A DNA stretch of 64,000 nucleotides from positions 24,353,795 through 24,417,794 of the forward strand of contig NC_092670.1 in the NCBI RefSeq assembly GCF_964355755.1, read 5' to 3'. A program made the position numbers and the translations under genes. The notes beneath the pieces were generated by a model that saw only the letters and a list, made by a program, of their open reading frames with translations, was not told the DNA's origin and did not search any database. Position 1 is the first letter of the stretch, and every line of letters starts with the position of its first letter. The DNA comes from Antedon mediterranea. Lineage: Eukaryota > Echinodermata > Crinoidea > Comatulida > Antedonidae. Below, piece after piece: positions 11,655 to 22,172 of the stretch.

Positions 11655-12540
11655 CTATTTCATGTTTGAATTGAATATTGTAAGTTCCCAGTCCCCCATT
11701 CATTGATCTTAGCTCATAGCCAATTTCAAACAATTTTACATTGATTACGGAGAAAACCTTGTATTACTCATTACTTGACCAGTCAACATATCAACGAATC
11801 TGTGATAACTAATCTCATCATACCATTTGATAAAAGTAGAGTAAATGCCAATACTTCGTTACATTATTATAGTAACTACAAAATAGGCTACCAAGCTTCA
11901 TTTATTCATTCAAGAACATTTAATCATTTCGATACATGGCAAATAACAATACATATGATTAAAACATTTTAAAAACTTACTAATATCGGGTATTTCAAGA
12001 AAAACAACATGCAAAATGCCATAAAATACATCAAAAATATTTCAGAAAAAAATTTCTTAAACCCGAATTATAAAATACAAATGTTATCAATAACTTTAAC
12101 TTTACAGTGTTACAAAAGATAAATACGGATTTAGAATTTTGAAGATCGTAATTTTATTCCATATCTGTAACCGTACAACTTACTGCGTTGATGTATTGAT
12201 TCAATAGATTTTATGTAATTCTTTACATCAAACGATAATAAATTGAAGAAAGTGCCTTAATAGTAAATAGTAAACGTTACGTTATTAATAAGAAAAATAA
12301 AGTTAACTAAAGTATAGATTTACCTATACAAAACATGATACATCAATTGTTTTCCTGAATAAACAATTTTTATTTGATTACATGTCATTATTTTGATAAA
12401 TATTAAATCTAACATTGGGATATTGAGAGGTAACTTCTTAGTTTCACTTACACATACAATTTTAACTTGCACGCAATTTACATGTAGACATACACACTGT
12501 GTAAATAAAATGTCTAGTCAATTTACATAACATATACATA
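11655..12540 (-). other. Gene A 3' flank / presumed 3' UTR
   Basis: Sequence just downstream of the gene A stop codon is conserved with 34705-35400 (for example TCATGTTTGAATTGAATATT and AACGAATCTGTGATAAC), showing that the tandem duplication included the 3' flank. In gene B about 2.5 kb of later insertions separate this block from the coding end. No other gene is supported. Confidence 0.6.
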
Positions 12541-13310
12541 TCAAATGTCAACTTTTGTCATCTTAATTTCTTGTTGAAAGTTTGGTTTGCGGGAATTGCA
12601 AGTAAACATATGTACGATAGTGTATAGATACGGATTAATGCACGAGTTGATAGGAATTATGAATGATGCCGCCCAAACATATATTTCATCTGGAATGTCC
12701 CACCTTTTCGTCTCTGAACAAATCCCCATCAGTATGACAGGGAACCAGCAACAGAAATCGGTGAAAACTATTATACCTAGTTTCCAAGCCCTTCTTGTTA
12801 GATCCTTTCGTCTTTTTATTTTGTTGAAAGTAGCTCCTGTTCTCTTAACAGAGACGAAAATTGCGACATAACTCGTTGCGATCACGATAAAACCTAATCC
12901 ATTGAATCCAATAAAAATGGCAATAGCATACTCCCAGCCTGGCCATCTACTTCTTGTTAGCGGTAGTGCAAGACAAACACTCTCTTTGCCATAGTAGTTT
13001 TCTCCAAAATACGATAAATTAATAAAGTCTAATCTGTTTACAAGTGGAAGAAAACTGAGAACAACCCAAACTAACCAACTAATACCGATAATAATTTTAC
13101 ATTTTGTACTGTTTAGCCGTTTTGTAGTGAAAGGGTTCACGATGTTAACTGCACGGTTAATGCTCAATATCATCAATGTAGTTATAGAACATTGACCGGA
13201 GAGAGTAGAAATAGCACCGGCAAAGCTACAAAGGAAACTGCTTTTCCAATCCCTTGCAACCTTCCCGTAGCGTCCTCTGTAGGATATATCTGTACTCGCT
13301 ATGATGATCA
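12541..13310 (-). pseudogene. Gene A 7TM exon, distal part (TM2 end to C-tail)
   Basis: This encodes the end of TM2 through TM7: FLCSFAG (TM3 Cys), SINRAVNIVNPF (DRY region with Asn for Asp), NRLDFINLSYFGENYYGK and VCLALPL (extracellular loop 2 Cys), TDFCCWFPVI (TM6 CWxP), NSCINPYLYTI (TM7 NPxxY), and a short tail ending TKVDI. The stop is at 12541-12543. Transcription would have to cross the 4.9-kb retroelement to join it to the rest. Confidence 0.85.
13307..13310. repeat. Target-site duplication ATCA, left copy
   Basis: ATCA immediately precedes the LTR start. The other copy is 18258-18261. The uninterrupted paralogue carries it once (near 38686-38689). Confidence 0.9.
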
Positions 13311-13990
13311 TGTTAGGAGATACATTTATACTATTATATTATTATTACTTTACCATAGTATTGTACTGTATATATTATATTGGTTGTAGACTAGACCAAA
13401 GTTCAGTAACCAGGTTGTTAGTAATTGTACCTATGAGATTGCTCATAACTCAAGTTGTCAGAGACACTTGTTTGATATTCCATATAAGGAAATTGTTACA
13501 ACAACTTCATACTAAGATGATGATGTCATTTGAATTTCATCTTAAAACCAATTTCATCATCTTTAAGTTATTTGATGAGATCATTATGATCACCCCACAT
13601 ATCCTGCATAAGAATACAAATAGTGGTACATTAACCATATTTAATCAGTCCTAATACGAATACTGACATAGCTAAACTAAATGCTGTTAAAGTCTATTGA
13701 AGTATCTAGAAGTCTGTTTGACTGTTTTGAACAACTGAAGTAAAGCTTTATATTAGCCTTGGGCTCAGCTATATTTGTAAGTCTTGAATTTCTTTATGTA
13801 TTTTGATTGTGTGTTACCACCATCTTATACTTTGATAATTATTTTATATTGTTAATTAATCTTTATCTTTATAATCATTTTAATTGATTTTGTTATCTTT
13901 TGCTTTTCTGTTTGAAGAATAAAACGTAGATTAGAGTATATAACTTATCCATTGTATTGCCTATCTTCTGTTTGTGCCTTGCATGTAACA
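13311..13990 (+). repeat. 5' LTR, 680 bp
   Basis: It runs TGTTAGGAGATAC to GCATGTAACA. An AATAAA polyadenylation signal lies at 13918-13923. It is identical in length to the 3' LTR. Confidence 0.92.
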
Positions 13991-13995
13991 GAAAG

Positions 13996-14013
13996 TGGGG
14001 GGTCATCCGGGAA
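13996..14013 (+). promoter_or_regulatory. Primer-binding site, tRNA-Pro type
   Basis: TGGGGGGTCATCCGGGAA lies 5 nt after the LTR. It resembles the complement of a tRNA-Pro 3' end (TGGGGGCTCGTCCGGGA type) with only a few mismatches. Minus-strand DNA synthesis would prime here. The same sequence is found inverted at 3384-3401. Confidence 0.65.
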
Positions 14014-14094
14014 GAACTTTAAATTTAACTTTAACTTAAAAATCGATAGGTTTATAGTTTTATACCTAGTTAAATTTGTTTTATTTTCAAACAT

Positions 14095-15285
14095 TTGTTT
14101 GTGAAATTTGTAACTGTTACAATGGTCTTTGAACCAGAAACATTTTTTGCCGACCCTACCCAAGAGGTATTTAATAGTTTGAAAAAAGATGATTTGCTTA
14201 AACTAGCTACGCACCTAGGTCTAAAGGACGTTGAATCCTCTATGCGAAAGAATGATATTAAGAGTCGTTTATTAACTTATTTGGTTGAGGAAGACATTTT
14301 TGATAGTAGTGTTATGTCTTCCCAAGTTGATTCAAGCATTGATGCTAAATTAAGAGAAATTGAATTACAAAATATGAAAGAAATTGAAATTCGAAGAATG
14401 GAATTGGAATTTGAAAGAGAGGAAAGAGATTTTAAATTAAAATTACGCGAATTAGAGCTAGCTAGTGGAATTAGTCAACCTACTTCCAATCCAAAATTTG
14501 ATGTAACTAAACATATTAGACTAGTGCCACCTTTTCAGGAGAAGGAAGTAGATAAATTCTTTTTACATTTCGAGAAAATTGCCGAAAATCTTAAATGGCC
14601 TAAAGAACACTGGACCTTGCTTTTACAAAGTGTACTAACTGGTAAAGCTAGAGAAATTTATACTGATTTATCAATTGAGCAAAGTTCATCATATGATGTA
14701 GTTAAAGAACTCATCTTAAAGGGGTATGAATTAGTCCCAGAGGCCTATAGGCAACAATTCCGAAATAAACAACGGCAAACTAACCAAACACACCTTGAAT
14801 TAGCACAAACCAAAGAACGGTTATTTGATCGTTGGTGTGCATCTAAGCAAACAAATAAAGATTATGATAGGCTTAGACAACTAATTTTGATAGAAGAGTT
14901 TAAATCATGTATTACTCCTGATGTGAGGACTTATCTAGATGAGCAAAAAGCTGAGACCTTAAGTCAAGCTGCTCGACTGGCTGATGACTATGCCTTAACG
15001 CATAAACAAGCATTCATTCAAAAGCCCCAGTCACAGTCAGTCATGTCTTCTGGAAACAAAGTCCAGCCTAATGCTAGTTCTCAAAGTGATACTACTTCTA
15101 CTCCGCCTAAACTAACCTACACTCCTAACAAATCTGACCAACAATTTCCATCTCCAAGTACTACTTGCAATTATTGCAAAAAGCCAGGGCACATTATGTC
15201 CGAATGTTTTGCCTTAAAACGGAAGGAAGGAAAAAGTAAACCTTCTGGGTTGGTCTTGGTTAAGAAACAGAAAAATGAAATTTAA
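14095..15285 (+). CDS. gag: Gag polyprotein (Gmr1-like, SCAN-related capsid)
   Basis: Structural precursor that assembles the virus-like particle and packages element RNA in the cytoplasm. It has 396 residues: an N-terminal SAP-like helix pair (about 25-65), a charged coiled coil (about 95-125), a capsid with LRRLVPPFQEK-like and HWTLLLQSVLTG segments (about 140-200), a C-terminal region with YRQQFRNKQ, LFDRWC and LILIEEFKSCI (about 215-300) resembling the ancestor of the SCAN domain, and one CCHC knuckle, CNYCKKPGHIMSEC (about 364-377). The first Met may be residue 10. The frame is intact. The pol frame starts just after the stop in another frame; no canonical slippery heptamer was seen. Confidence 0.88.
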   Translation: MFVKFVTVTMVFEPETFFADPTQEVFNSLKKDDLLKLATHLGLKDVESSMRKNDIKSRLLTYLVEEDIFDSSVMSSQVDSSIDAKLREIELQNMKEIEIRRMELEFEREERDFKLKLRELELASGISQPTSNPKFDVTKHIRLVPPFQEKEVDKFFLHFEKIAENLKWPKEHWTLLLQSVLTGKAREIYTDLSIEQSSSYDVVKELILKGYELVPEAYRQQFRNKQRQTNQTHLELAQTKERLFDRWCASKQTNKDYDRLRQLILIEEFKSCITPDVRTYLDEQKAETLSQAARLADDYALTHKQAFIQKPQSQSVMSSGNKVQPNASSQSDTTSTPPKLTYTPNKSDQQFPSPSTTCNYCKKPGHIMSECFALKRKEGKSKPSGLVLVKKQKNEI

Positions 15286-15290
15286 AAAAT

Positions 15291-17507
15291 TTGGTATCGG
15301 ACTCTGTTCTTGATGGGTACTCTCCTTTCATGTCCGATGGTTTTGTGTCCTTAATTGGAGATGATCTAAACCTCAAGCCAGTTAGGATCCTTAGGGATAC
15401 AGGTGCTTCTCAATCCTTGCTTTTAGAAGGTATTTTGCATTTATCTGATAGATCCTCTACTTGGGAAGATGTCTTGTTGCAAGGGATTGAATTAGGGTAT
15501 TTTAACGTACCATTGCACAATATTGTTATTAAGTCCGATTTTATAAACGGACCTGTAGTAGTTGGGGTTCTAAAGGAACTTCCATTTATGGGCGTCACCT
15601 TTGTTTTAGGGAATGATTTAGCTGGGGCTATGGTTAAAGTGGACGAAACCACCCCAGATCCTAGTATGTTCCCTGTGTGTGCTATTACGCATTCTATTAG
15701 CCAGCAAATTGATGAGGTTATTTTAGGGGATACATTCCTTGCCTCTGAGTTTAATTCTCCCTCTGACGATACTTTGTTTACTGGCATTATGCCTCGTGTA
15801 TCTTTGACTAAGGAGAAATTGATTGCTGAGCAGGTTGACGACTCTAATATTTATAAAAATGTCATATCAGAAGATAACTTGACTTCTGCTATATGCACTA
15901 TTTCTGAAGATAACTTGACTTCTGTTTTATGCGCAAATTCTGAAGATAACTTGACTTCTGTTCTAAGCGCTACTGAACTAATTTCTATCACCCCTGCCAC
16001 TAAGGTAGAGAGTGACTTAAACTTAAATGTCCAAAATAATAATGGTGGTAACTATGATCTTAATGCTGAGAGTTGTTTGAGACTTCAACATTCTGAGGTC
16101 CTTGCTAATTTGGATGCTAAGTTTGTTTATTTAACAGAGGATGCTGAAAGGACAGAACTAACCAAATTGGTGCTGGAACATAACCAGTTGTTTCCTGATG
16201 TACCTGGACAAATTGATGCCGTCTACCATGATGTAGATGTTGGAGACGCTAAACCGATTAAACAACATCCATATCGACTAAATCCTTTAAAGGCGAACTA
16301 TCTAAAACAAGAGATTGACTATATGCTACAAAATGATATTATTGAACCAAGTTCTAGTCAGTGGAGTTCACCATGTGTGCTGGTTCCAAAGCCTGATGGT
16401 TCTTACCGATTATGTACAGACTTTCGGAAGGTGAATGCAGTTACAAAGGCAGATTCATACCCATTGCCACGTATTGATGATTGTCTTGACAAATTAGGCA
16501 AAGCTCAATATGTAAGCAAATTTGATCTACTCAAAGGATATTGGCAAGTTCCTCTCACCGAACGTGCAAAAGAGATATCAGCCTTTGTCACCAATGACGG
16601 ACTCTACCAATACAAGCGAATGCCGTTTGGAATGCGAAATGCACCAGCCACATTTCAACGACTCCTGAATAGTGTGATTTCAGACATCGATGGCTGTGAA
16701 GGCTACATAGATGATGTTATTGTCTACAGTGATACTTGGCAAGATCATGTTCAAACAATTAAAACATTTTTCAAGAAACTTTCTGAGATGAAACTAACCG
16801 TTAATTTGGTGAAATGTGAATTCTCCCAAGGAACTGTGGATTTTCTTGGCTATAATGTTGGTCAAGGTCAAGTAAAACCCCTGCAAGCCAAAGCAGAAGT
16901 TATATCACAGTATCCTACTCCAACAACTAAAAAGGAGCTGATGCGCTTTCTTGGAATGGCCGGCTACTATCGACGGTTTTGCAAGAACTTTTCCTTGATT
17001 ACCCAACCGCTTACAGCTTTGTTAAAAAAGAATTCTAAATTTGTGTGGACTGAGGCCTGCAAGCATGCGTTTGATCGAATTAAGGCAATACTCAATTGTT
17101 CCCCGGTTCTTATCGCTCCTGATTTTGAAAATCAATTTCACTTATATGTAGATGCGAGTGATATTGGGGCAGGGGCAGTTTTAATGCAAACTGGTCCGGA
17201 TGGGGTAGATCATCCACTTTGCTATTTCTCTAAAAAATTTGACAAACATCAGTTAAATTATGCAACCATTGAAAAAGAATGTTTGGCATTAATATTGGCA
17301 TTAAATCATTTCAATGTGTATTTATGCGTTACTCGACACCCCATAATTGTACATACAGATAATAACCCATTGGTCTTCATTAATAGAATGAAGAATAAGA
17401 ACCAGCGAGTTCTCCGTTGGAGTCTTGTGCTGCAAGAATATGATCTAATCATTAAGCATATTCGGGGTAAAGAAAATATTCTTGCAGATGCTTTGTCAAG
17501 AATATAA
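15291..17507 (+). CDS. pol: Pol: protease, reverse transcriptase, RNase H; no integrase
   Basis: A 738-residue open frame. Aspartic protease: LRDTGASQSLLL near residues 34-45. Linker about 130-260 containing three 12-residue repeats of SEDNLTS. Reverse transcriptase about 300-500: WSSPCVLVPKPDGSYRLC, FDLLKGYWQVPL, and the YIDDVIVY catalytic box near 477. RNase H about 590-738: LYVDASDIGAGAV, TIEKECLAL, HTDNNPL, ending ILADALSRI. It copies element RNA into DNA. Integrase is absent both between protease and reverse transcriptase and after RNase H. The listed start is TTG; a stop-bypass or reinitiation mechanism is unresolved. No stops or frameshifts are visible. Confidence 0.9.
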   Translation: MVSDSVLDGYSPFMSDGFVSLIGDDLNLKPVRILRDTGASQSLLLEGILHLSDRSSTWEDVLLQGIELGYFNVPLHNIVIKSDFINGPVVVGVLKELPFMGVTFVLGNDLAGAMVKVDETTPDPSMFPVCAITHSISQQIDEVILGDTFLASEFNSPSDDTLFTGIMPRVSLTKEKLIAEQVDDSNIYKNVISEDNLTSAICTISEDNLTSVLCANSEDNLTSVLSATELISITPATKVESDLNLNVQNNNGGNYDLNAESCLRLQHSEVLANLDAKFVYLTEDAERTELTKLVLEHNQLFPDVPGQIDAVYHDVDVGDAKPIKQHPYRLNPLKANYLKQEIDYMLQNDIIEPSSSQWSSPCVLVPKPDGSYRLCTDFRKVNAVTKADSYPLPRIDDCLDKLGKAQYVSKFDLLKGYWQVPLTERAKEISAFVTNDGLYQYKRMPFGMRNAPATFQRLLNSVISDIDGCEGYIDDVIVYSDTWQDHVQTIKTFFKKLSEMKLTVNLVKCEFSQGTVDFLGYNVGQGQVKPLQAKAEVISQYPTPTTKKELMRFLGMAGYYRRFCKNFSLITQPLTALLKKNSKFVWTEACKHAFDRIKAILNCSPVLIAPDFENQFHLYVDASDIGAGAVLMQTGPDGVDHPLCYFSKKFDKHQLNYATIEKECLALILALNHFNVYLCVTRHPIIVHTDNNPLVFINRMKNKNQRVLRWSLVLQEYDLIIKHIRGKENILADALSRI
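15867..15975 (+). repeat. 36-nt in-frame triplication in pol linker
   Basis: Three consecutive units read SEDNLTSAICTI, SEDNLTSVLCAN and SEDNLTSVLSAT. They sit where Gmr1-type elements normally carry integrase, suggesting the deletion site was filled or stabilised by slippage repeats. Confidence 0.8.
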
Positions 17508-17566
17508 ATACAATGTTTACATATTACTGTAATGTATTAAAAAGTTTGTATCCAAACTTTTTCTTT

Positions 17567-17577
17567 AAGGAGGGGTG
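17567..17577 (+). promoter_or_regulatory. Polypurine tract
   Basis: AAGGAGGGG, immediately before the 3' LTR, is the expected plus-strand primer. Confidence 0.7.
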
Positions 17578-18257
17578 TGTTAGGAGATACATTTATACTA
17601 TTATATTATTATTACTTTACCATAGTATTGTACTGTATATATTATATTGGTTGTAGACTAGACCAAAGTTCAGTAACCAGGTTGTTAGTAATTGTACCTA
17701 TGAGATTGCTCATAACTCAAGTTGTCAGAGACACTTGTTTGATATTCCATATAAGGAAATTGTTACAACAACTTCATACTAAGATGATGATGTCATTTGA
17801 ATTTCATCTTAAAACCAATTTCATCATCTTTAAGTTATTTGATGAGATCATTATGATCACCCCACATATCCTGCATAAGAATACAAATAGTGGTACATTA
17901 ACCATATTTAATCAGTCCTAATACGAATACTGACATAGCTAAACTAAATGCTGTTAAAGTCTATTGAAGTATCTAGAAGTCTGTTTGACTGTTTTGAACA
18001 ACTGAAGTAAAGCTTTATATTAGCCTTGGGCTCAGCTATATTTGTAAGTCTTGAATTTCTTTATGTATTTTGATTGTGTGTTACCACCATCTTACACTTT
18101 GATAATTATTTTATATTGTTAATTAATCTTTATCTTTATAATCATTTTAATTGATTTTGTTATCTTTTGCTTTTCTGTTTGAAGAATAAAACGTAGATTA
18201 GAGTATATAACTTATCCATTGTATTGCCTATCTTCTGTTTGTGCCTTGCATGTAACA
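17578..18257 (+). repeat. 3' LTR, 680 bp
   Basis: It matches the 5' LTR throughout, with one difference noted (C at 18095 versus T at 13828). It is followed by the second ATCA at 18258-18261. Confidence 0.92.
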
Positions 18258-18533
18258 ATCAGATAAACTGCCATCAGCAAGTCAGACACAGCCAGATGAG
18301 TAATAAGCATGGTTTGCACCTTATTAAAATCATTTTTATTGTTGTCCTTGTTATTAAACCTCCGTGATAAAATAACAATTCCATTACCAATGGCAGATGA
18401 AACACCAATAACCAACATCAATACTCTTAACCCTTCTCGTTTTAGTAAGTCTGCACAGGAAGAAAAAGCATCTGTTGGTTCGCAGACATCAATGTCACCC
18501 ACGAGACAACACAGCTTAAACAAATCTGAATAT
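18258..18533 (-). pseudogene. Gene A 7TM exon, proximal part (hinge, TM1, TM2)
   Basis: After a CTTAG acceptor the exon encodes YSDLFKLCCLVGDIDVC, the cysteine hinge typical of LGR and relaxin receptors, then EPTDAFSSCADLL, TM1 with GNGIVIL, and TM2 with LAVSDLLMAVYL, where the LTR element interrupts. Splice phase and sequence match the gene B exon at 37920-38955. Confidence 0.88.
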
Positions 18534-18685
18534 CTAAGAGAATGAACAAACAAATAACCATAGTTGTAAAGAAATGTTATTTTGTACATCTGACCTGCCT
18601 CATATATTTTTCAGTTGCATAACAGTTGCATTTAACTACTTTTGTACGGATTGAAATCAGCGTAGAAGATGGCATCGAATAGCAA

Positions 18686-18757
18686 AAGGCTGGTTTCCAT
18701 AAAATTGCTACACCGTGTCGCCGACAGAGCGTAGCAATTTTATGAAACCAGACTTTA
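18686..18757. mobile_element. Short hairpin insertion (MITE-like)
   Basis: CTGGTTTCCATAAAATTGCT and its inverse AGCAATTTTATGAAACCAG surround a GC-rich loop. Gene B lacks it at the equivalent place (near 39105), so it is an insertion. Confidence 0.6.
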
Positions 18758-18779
18758 GTCAAACAAGGCCATATAGATG

Positions 18780-19260
18780 GCTGCAGTCGCGTGCTCATTA
18801 GTGTTTACCGACCGACCAACCTACCAACTGACCGAAATTACTGAACGTTTAAAAATGTTGAAATGTTTAAAAACATTTATATTTTTTAAATTTACACGTG
18901 CGTAGCCTGTCACTTTTGACGTGCTCGCATCACGTGATTTCGAGTTGAAAAGTAAGTCAAGAAAACATAAATCGGGCAAATAGAGTGCGCAATAAAATTT
19001 AACGCGCAGTGCGCGCGCAACAATCTGCGCACTCATTTGTAATCATATCTTCACAACCATGAATCACAATTAAATAAAATTTGGTACTCATAAATTTCAG
19101 GGCATAAATCATCATATGGCAATACAATTACATGCGTAGCGCATGTAACGCATGCGTACGCGCGCTTAAAATTTTCAAATTTTATTTTCGATGAAATAAG
19201 AGTACGTTTCACGCAATTTTGTAAACGCTTAATACATATGTATATTATACATATGTATTA
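18780..19260. repeat. Dispersed copy of the 1.4-kb array family
   Basis: ACACGTGCGTAGCCTGTCAC, AACGCGCAGTGCGCG and CTGCGCACTCA match the units at 58.7-64 kb. The copy ends near a palindromic CATATGTATATTATACATATG. No tRNA-like module is included. Confidence 0.7.
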
Positions 19261-20109
19261 TAACCAGTTTATTAAAGTTCAATTTGGTCTTTTAATATAT
19301 TTGTATGGTTATAGGTATTGTATGGTGTTATTCAGTCGCCTTATAAAACAAATACTTTGCACTTAAAGGTCAAATGTCAATATTAACCAATCACACAATT
19401 TGCATTTAAAACCAAATAAAAACTAACATTTAAGAAAAAATGTTATGTTTTATCATTCTGTTAAGACATCTATCAATCATACACAATCAAAAGAGCACAT
19501 TTATCATTACACAAGTTGACATGGGTCAAAGGTCAACATTTGAACAAATGATATACTAAATAATGCAAAGTTATTCAAACTATGAGATCGATGTTCATAA
19601 ATGTAATCACGTTATTTGATCAGTGAAGTTATGGTATTTTTATATTTTTTCTAGTGCGCATTATTTTAAATGTATTAATATAATACTGTAAAATAAATAA
19701 TAAAATTAATATTATGACGATTAAAATATTATGATGTTAAAATGTTGCGCTGACCTTCAATGATTTGCCACTATACAGTTGCATTTATTAGGGCTACAAT
19801 ATTCGTCTTTGGAAAATAAACTACTATTCATCAGAACCAGAGAATACAAATTCGTACCGGATAGGGCATAGGCAGATCCAGGTGGCCAAACTCAATCCAC
19901 AACTCACTACACAGACAGACCACAATTTTTATATAGTTTGGCCCATACAGGAAAGAGTTTCCTGTATACAAAGGATTCTAAAATAACCCATGTGGATTTG
20001 CCCGAATGAACCCTCTAAGGACCCTTTTGGGATCTATATGTGGTGTGCTACATAAGGCCCTGTATTAGAAATTAGTATGGGGTAAATAGTTCATAGATGA
20101 ACTATGGAA

Positions 20110-20960
20110 TAAAACTAAATGTGCACCTTCAATCTTTAAATAACATTTATGGCTTTGCTCAAATGAACCCAAGGGTGGGGCTACAAGAGACCCTATATTG
20201 GAAATAATGTATGTGGGGTGAAAATGTGGGTTCATAGAGATATAATAAATATCCCTGTGCACCCTCGATCATCCATAAGGAATATTTTATGGATTTGCCC
20301 AAATTAACCCAAGGGCCGGTCGTTCTCCATGGATGGACATTAAGCCCCATAATGGAAATATAAGGGGTGACACTGTGAGTTCATATAGACAGGCGTGGCC
20401 CATGAATTAAGCTGCCTGTGCACTCTCGATCCTTAAGAAAAATTTATGGATTTGCCTAAATTAACCAAAGGGCCGGTCCTCCATGGACATTAAGCCCCAT
20501 AATGGAAATATAATGGATGACACTGTGGGTTTATATAGACAGGCACAACCATGGAATAAAGCTGCCTGTGCACTCTCGATCCTTAAGGAACACTTATGGA
20601 TTTGCCCAAATTAACCCAAGGGCCGGTCATCCATGGACATTAAGCCTCATAATGGAAATTTAAGGGGTGACAATGTGGGTTTATATAGACAGGCACATGG
20701 AATAAAGCTGCCTGTGCACTCTCGATCCTTAAGGAACCGATTTGGATTTTGCCTAAAATGAAACAACAGCAGGTCATCTATTTAAACCCTTCTGTGGTTC
20801 TCTACTGTATGTTCAGTTCTACATTTGGCTCCTGTATCGGATCAATGCATTTGGCTACATAAGTTACTGTGTTAGAAATATATCGGGTAACTAAAACTGT
20901 AGGTTCCAATATTAAGCCATGGGAAAAGCCTGTCTGTGCACTCTCAATCCTTTTAAAAGG
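20110..20960. repeat. Minisatellite, about 146-162 bp units
   Basis: The phrase CCTGTGCACTCTCGATCCTT recurs at about 20253, 20415, 20565 and 20711, with more diverged copies near 20117 and 20930. Each unit also has CCCAAATTAACCCAAGGGCC and a CCATGGACATTAAGCC-like stretch. Weaker traces extend to about 19920. Confidence 0.8.
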
Positions 20961-21269
20961 AGCCCATATGGATTTGCCAAAATGAACCAAGTGTAACTTC
21001 TGAATTCTCTATGAGCCGTACATTCCGTTTATTTGAGATTCGTGGATACCTGATTGAAATTGCTCAAATATTTCTGAAAGACATTGTACTGTATAGTAAT
21101 AGTATTATTCCCCTTCCACACCTCTTTGAATTAAATCCGCCCTGATAGGCTCTTAGGTACAGGATTTAAAGGCAATAATCACACTTGTATTTTTCAAACA
21201 GTATAATCTATTAGATTGAATAAAACTATCTATTATAAACAATTTGCCGTTAGAAATCTCTGTGCCATG

Positions 21270-21800
21270 TCGTTATTTAGATGAGAAAAACAGGTCAAAG
21301 GTTAACATTACAGAAAAATAGGTGTTTCAGTCACTTTTTGAAAAAAATGTTTCATTATGGCAAGTATAAACATATATATTGTGAACAATTTGACACCACA
21401 ATTGGCTCCTTACGACAAATATTTATTAATTTATGTTTTTATAACCTTATTCAATTATGTCAAAGGTTAATAACCACACTTCCGGTCATTTTCAAGCAAT
21501 ATCATCTGTTATACTGAATATAAAGGTATATCTTGGGAACAATTTGCTCCTATTTTTAATTCTCTCCGACCTGCCGTTACTTAGATATAGCAAAAAAGAG
21601 GTCAAAGGTCAAAATTGCTAACAATGGGGTTTCCGGTCAATTTTTCAAAGAAATTTCTGTTAGAGCTAATATAAACATATACATTGTGAACAATTTGACA
21701 CCAAAATTATCTCACTACGCCCAAAATTTCCAGAGATACAGCATGTTTTTATATTGGTCAATTTTGAAATTTGACCCCTTATATCTCGAAAACGCTTCCT
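21270..21800. repeat. Foldback-type sub-repeats (fragment)
   Basis: Two to three units carry GAACAATTTGACACCA and AGGTCAAAGGTYAA, the same motifs that make up the arms of the inverted-repeat element at 31649-34697. A further fragment lies at 27290-27490. Confidence 0.6.
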
Positions 21801-22100
21801 ATCCTGATCGATTACCCTCCATATTCGTAATCTACGGAAAATTCTGGTCTAGAAAAGTTGGATAGCAATTTGTCCCCTTTCGGGTGGTGATGGTAAAAAT
21901 GAATTTGGAACTGTTTGGACTTCAAGAGTTTTTGGTTTTCAAAGAGTGCCGAATTGAGAGGGTTGACTATTCTTTAATTAAAGGTCATGAAATATGAATG
22001 CGTGTACAGTTTCAAAAACCATTATTAAATAGTAGGTGCTTGAACAGCAATAAACCAGTATTTGTAAGCATATGGGTATTAATGTCCTTTCAATACTTAC

Positions 22101-22172
22101 AGTTCTTTTAATTCCTTCAGTTGTTCAAAAGTTCTATCTCTGTATTTCTGTAAGTTGTTGTCCCTTAAGTCT
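22101..22172 (-). pseudogene. Gene A LRR exon (most C-terminal)
   Basis: A 72-bp phase-2 exon encoding one LRR, LRDNNLQKYRDRTFEQLK. It is the counterpart of 39425-39496. Acceptor TTAATAG and donor GTAAGT are intact. Confidence 0.85.

Larger units (their letters stand above)
13311..18257 (+). mobile_element. Gmr1-like Ty3/gypsy LTR retrotransposon without integrase
   Basis: A 4947-bp element inserted in the 7TM exon of gene A. Order: LTR, tRNA-Pro-like primer site, gag (14095-15285), protease-reverse transcriptase-RNase H (15291-17507), purine tract, LTR. A 4-bp duplication (ATCA) flanks it. The LTRs differ at one position that I can see (T at 13828, C at 18095), so the insertion is young. 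RNase H at the 3' end and a SCAN-like capsid fit the Gmr1 group, where integrase normally lies between protease and reverse transcriptase. No integrase HHCC or DDE region is present here, so this copy would need integrase supplied in trans. Confidence 0.9.
18534..22100 (-). other. Gene A last intron, filled with repeats
   Basis: This intron between the final LRR exon and the 7TM exon is about 3.6 kb, against about 0.5 kb in gene B. The extra length consists of a hairpin insertion (18686-18757), a copy of the repeat family that forms the 58.7-64 kb array (about 18780-19260), a minisatellite (about 20110-20960) and a foldback-type repeat fragment (about 21270-21800). No gene is seen in it. Confidence 0.7.

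Noticed and set aside
13301-13654. 117-codon frame in the LTR, repeated at 17577 and inverted at 3743
   Set aside because: It lies wholly within the LTR, has no domain, and overlaps the regulatory and polyadenylation region.
15410-15787. 125-codon minus-strand frame inside pol
   Set aside because: Shadow of the pol frame, without motifs.
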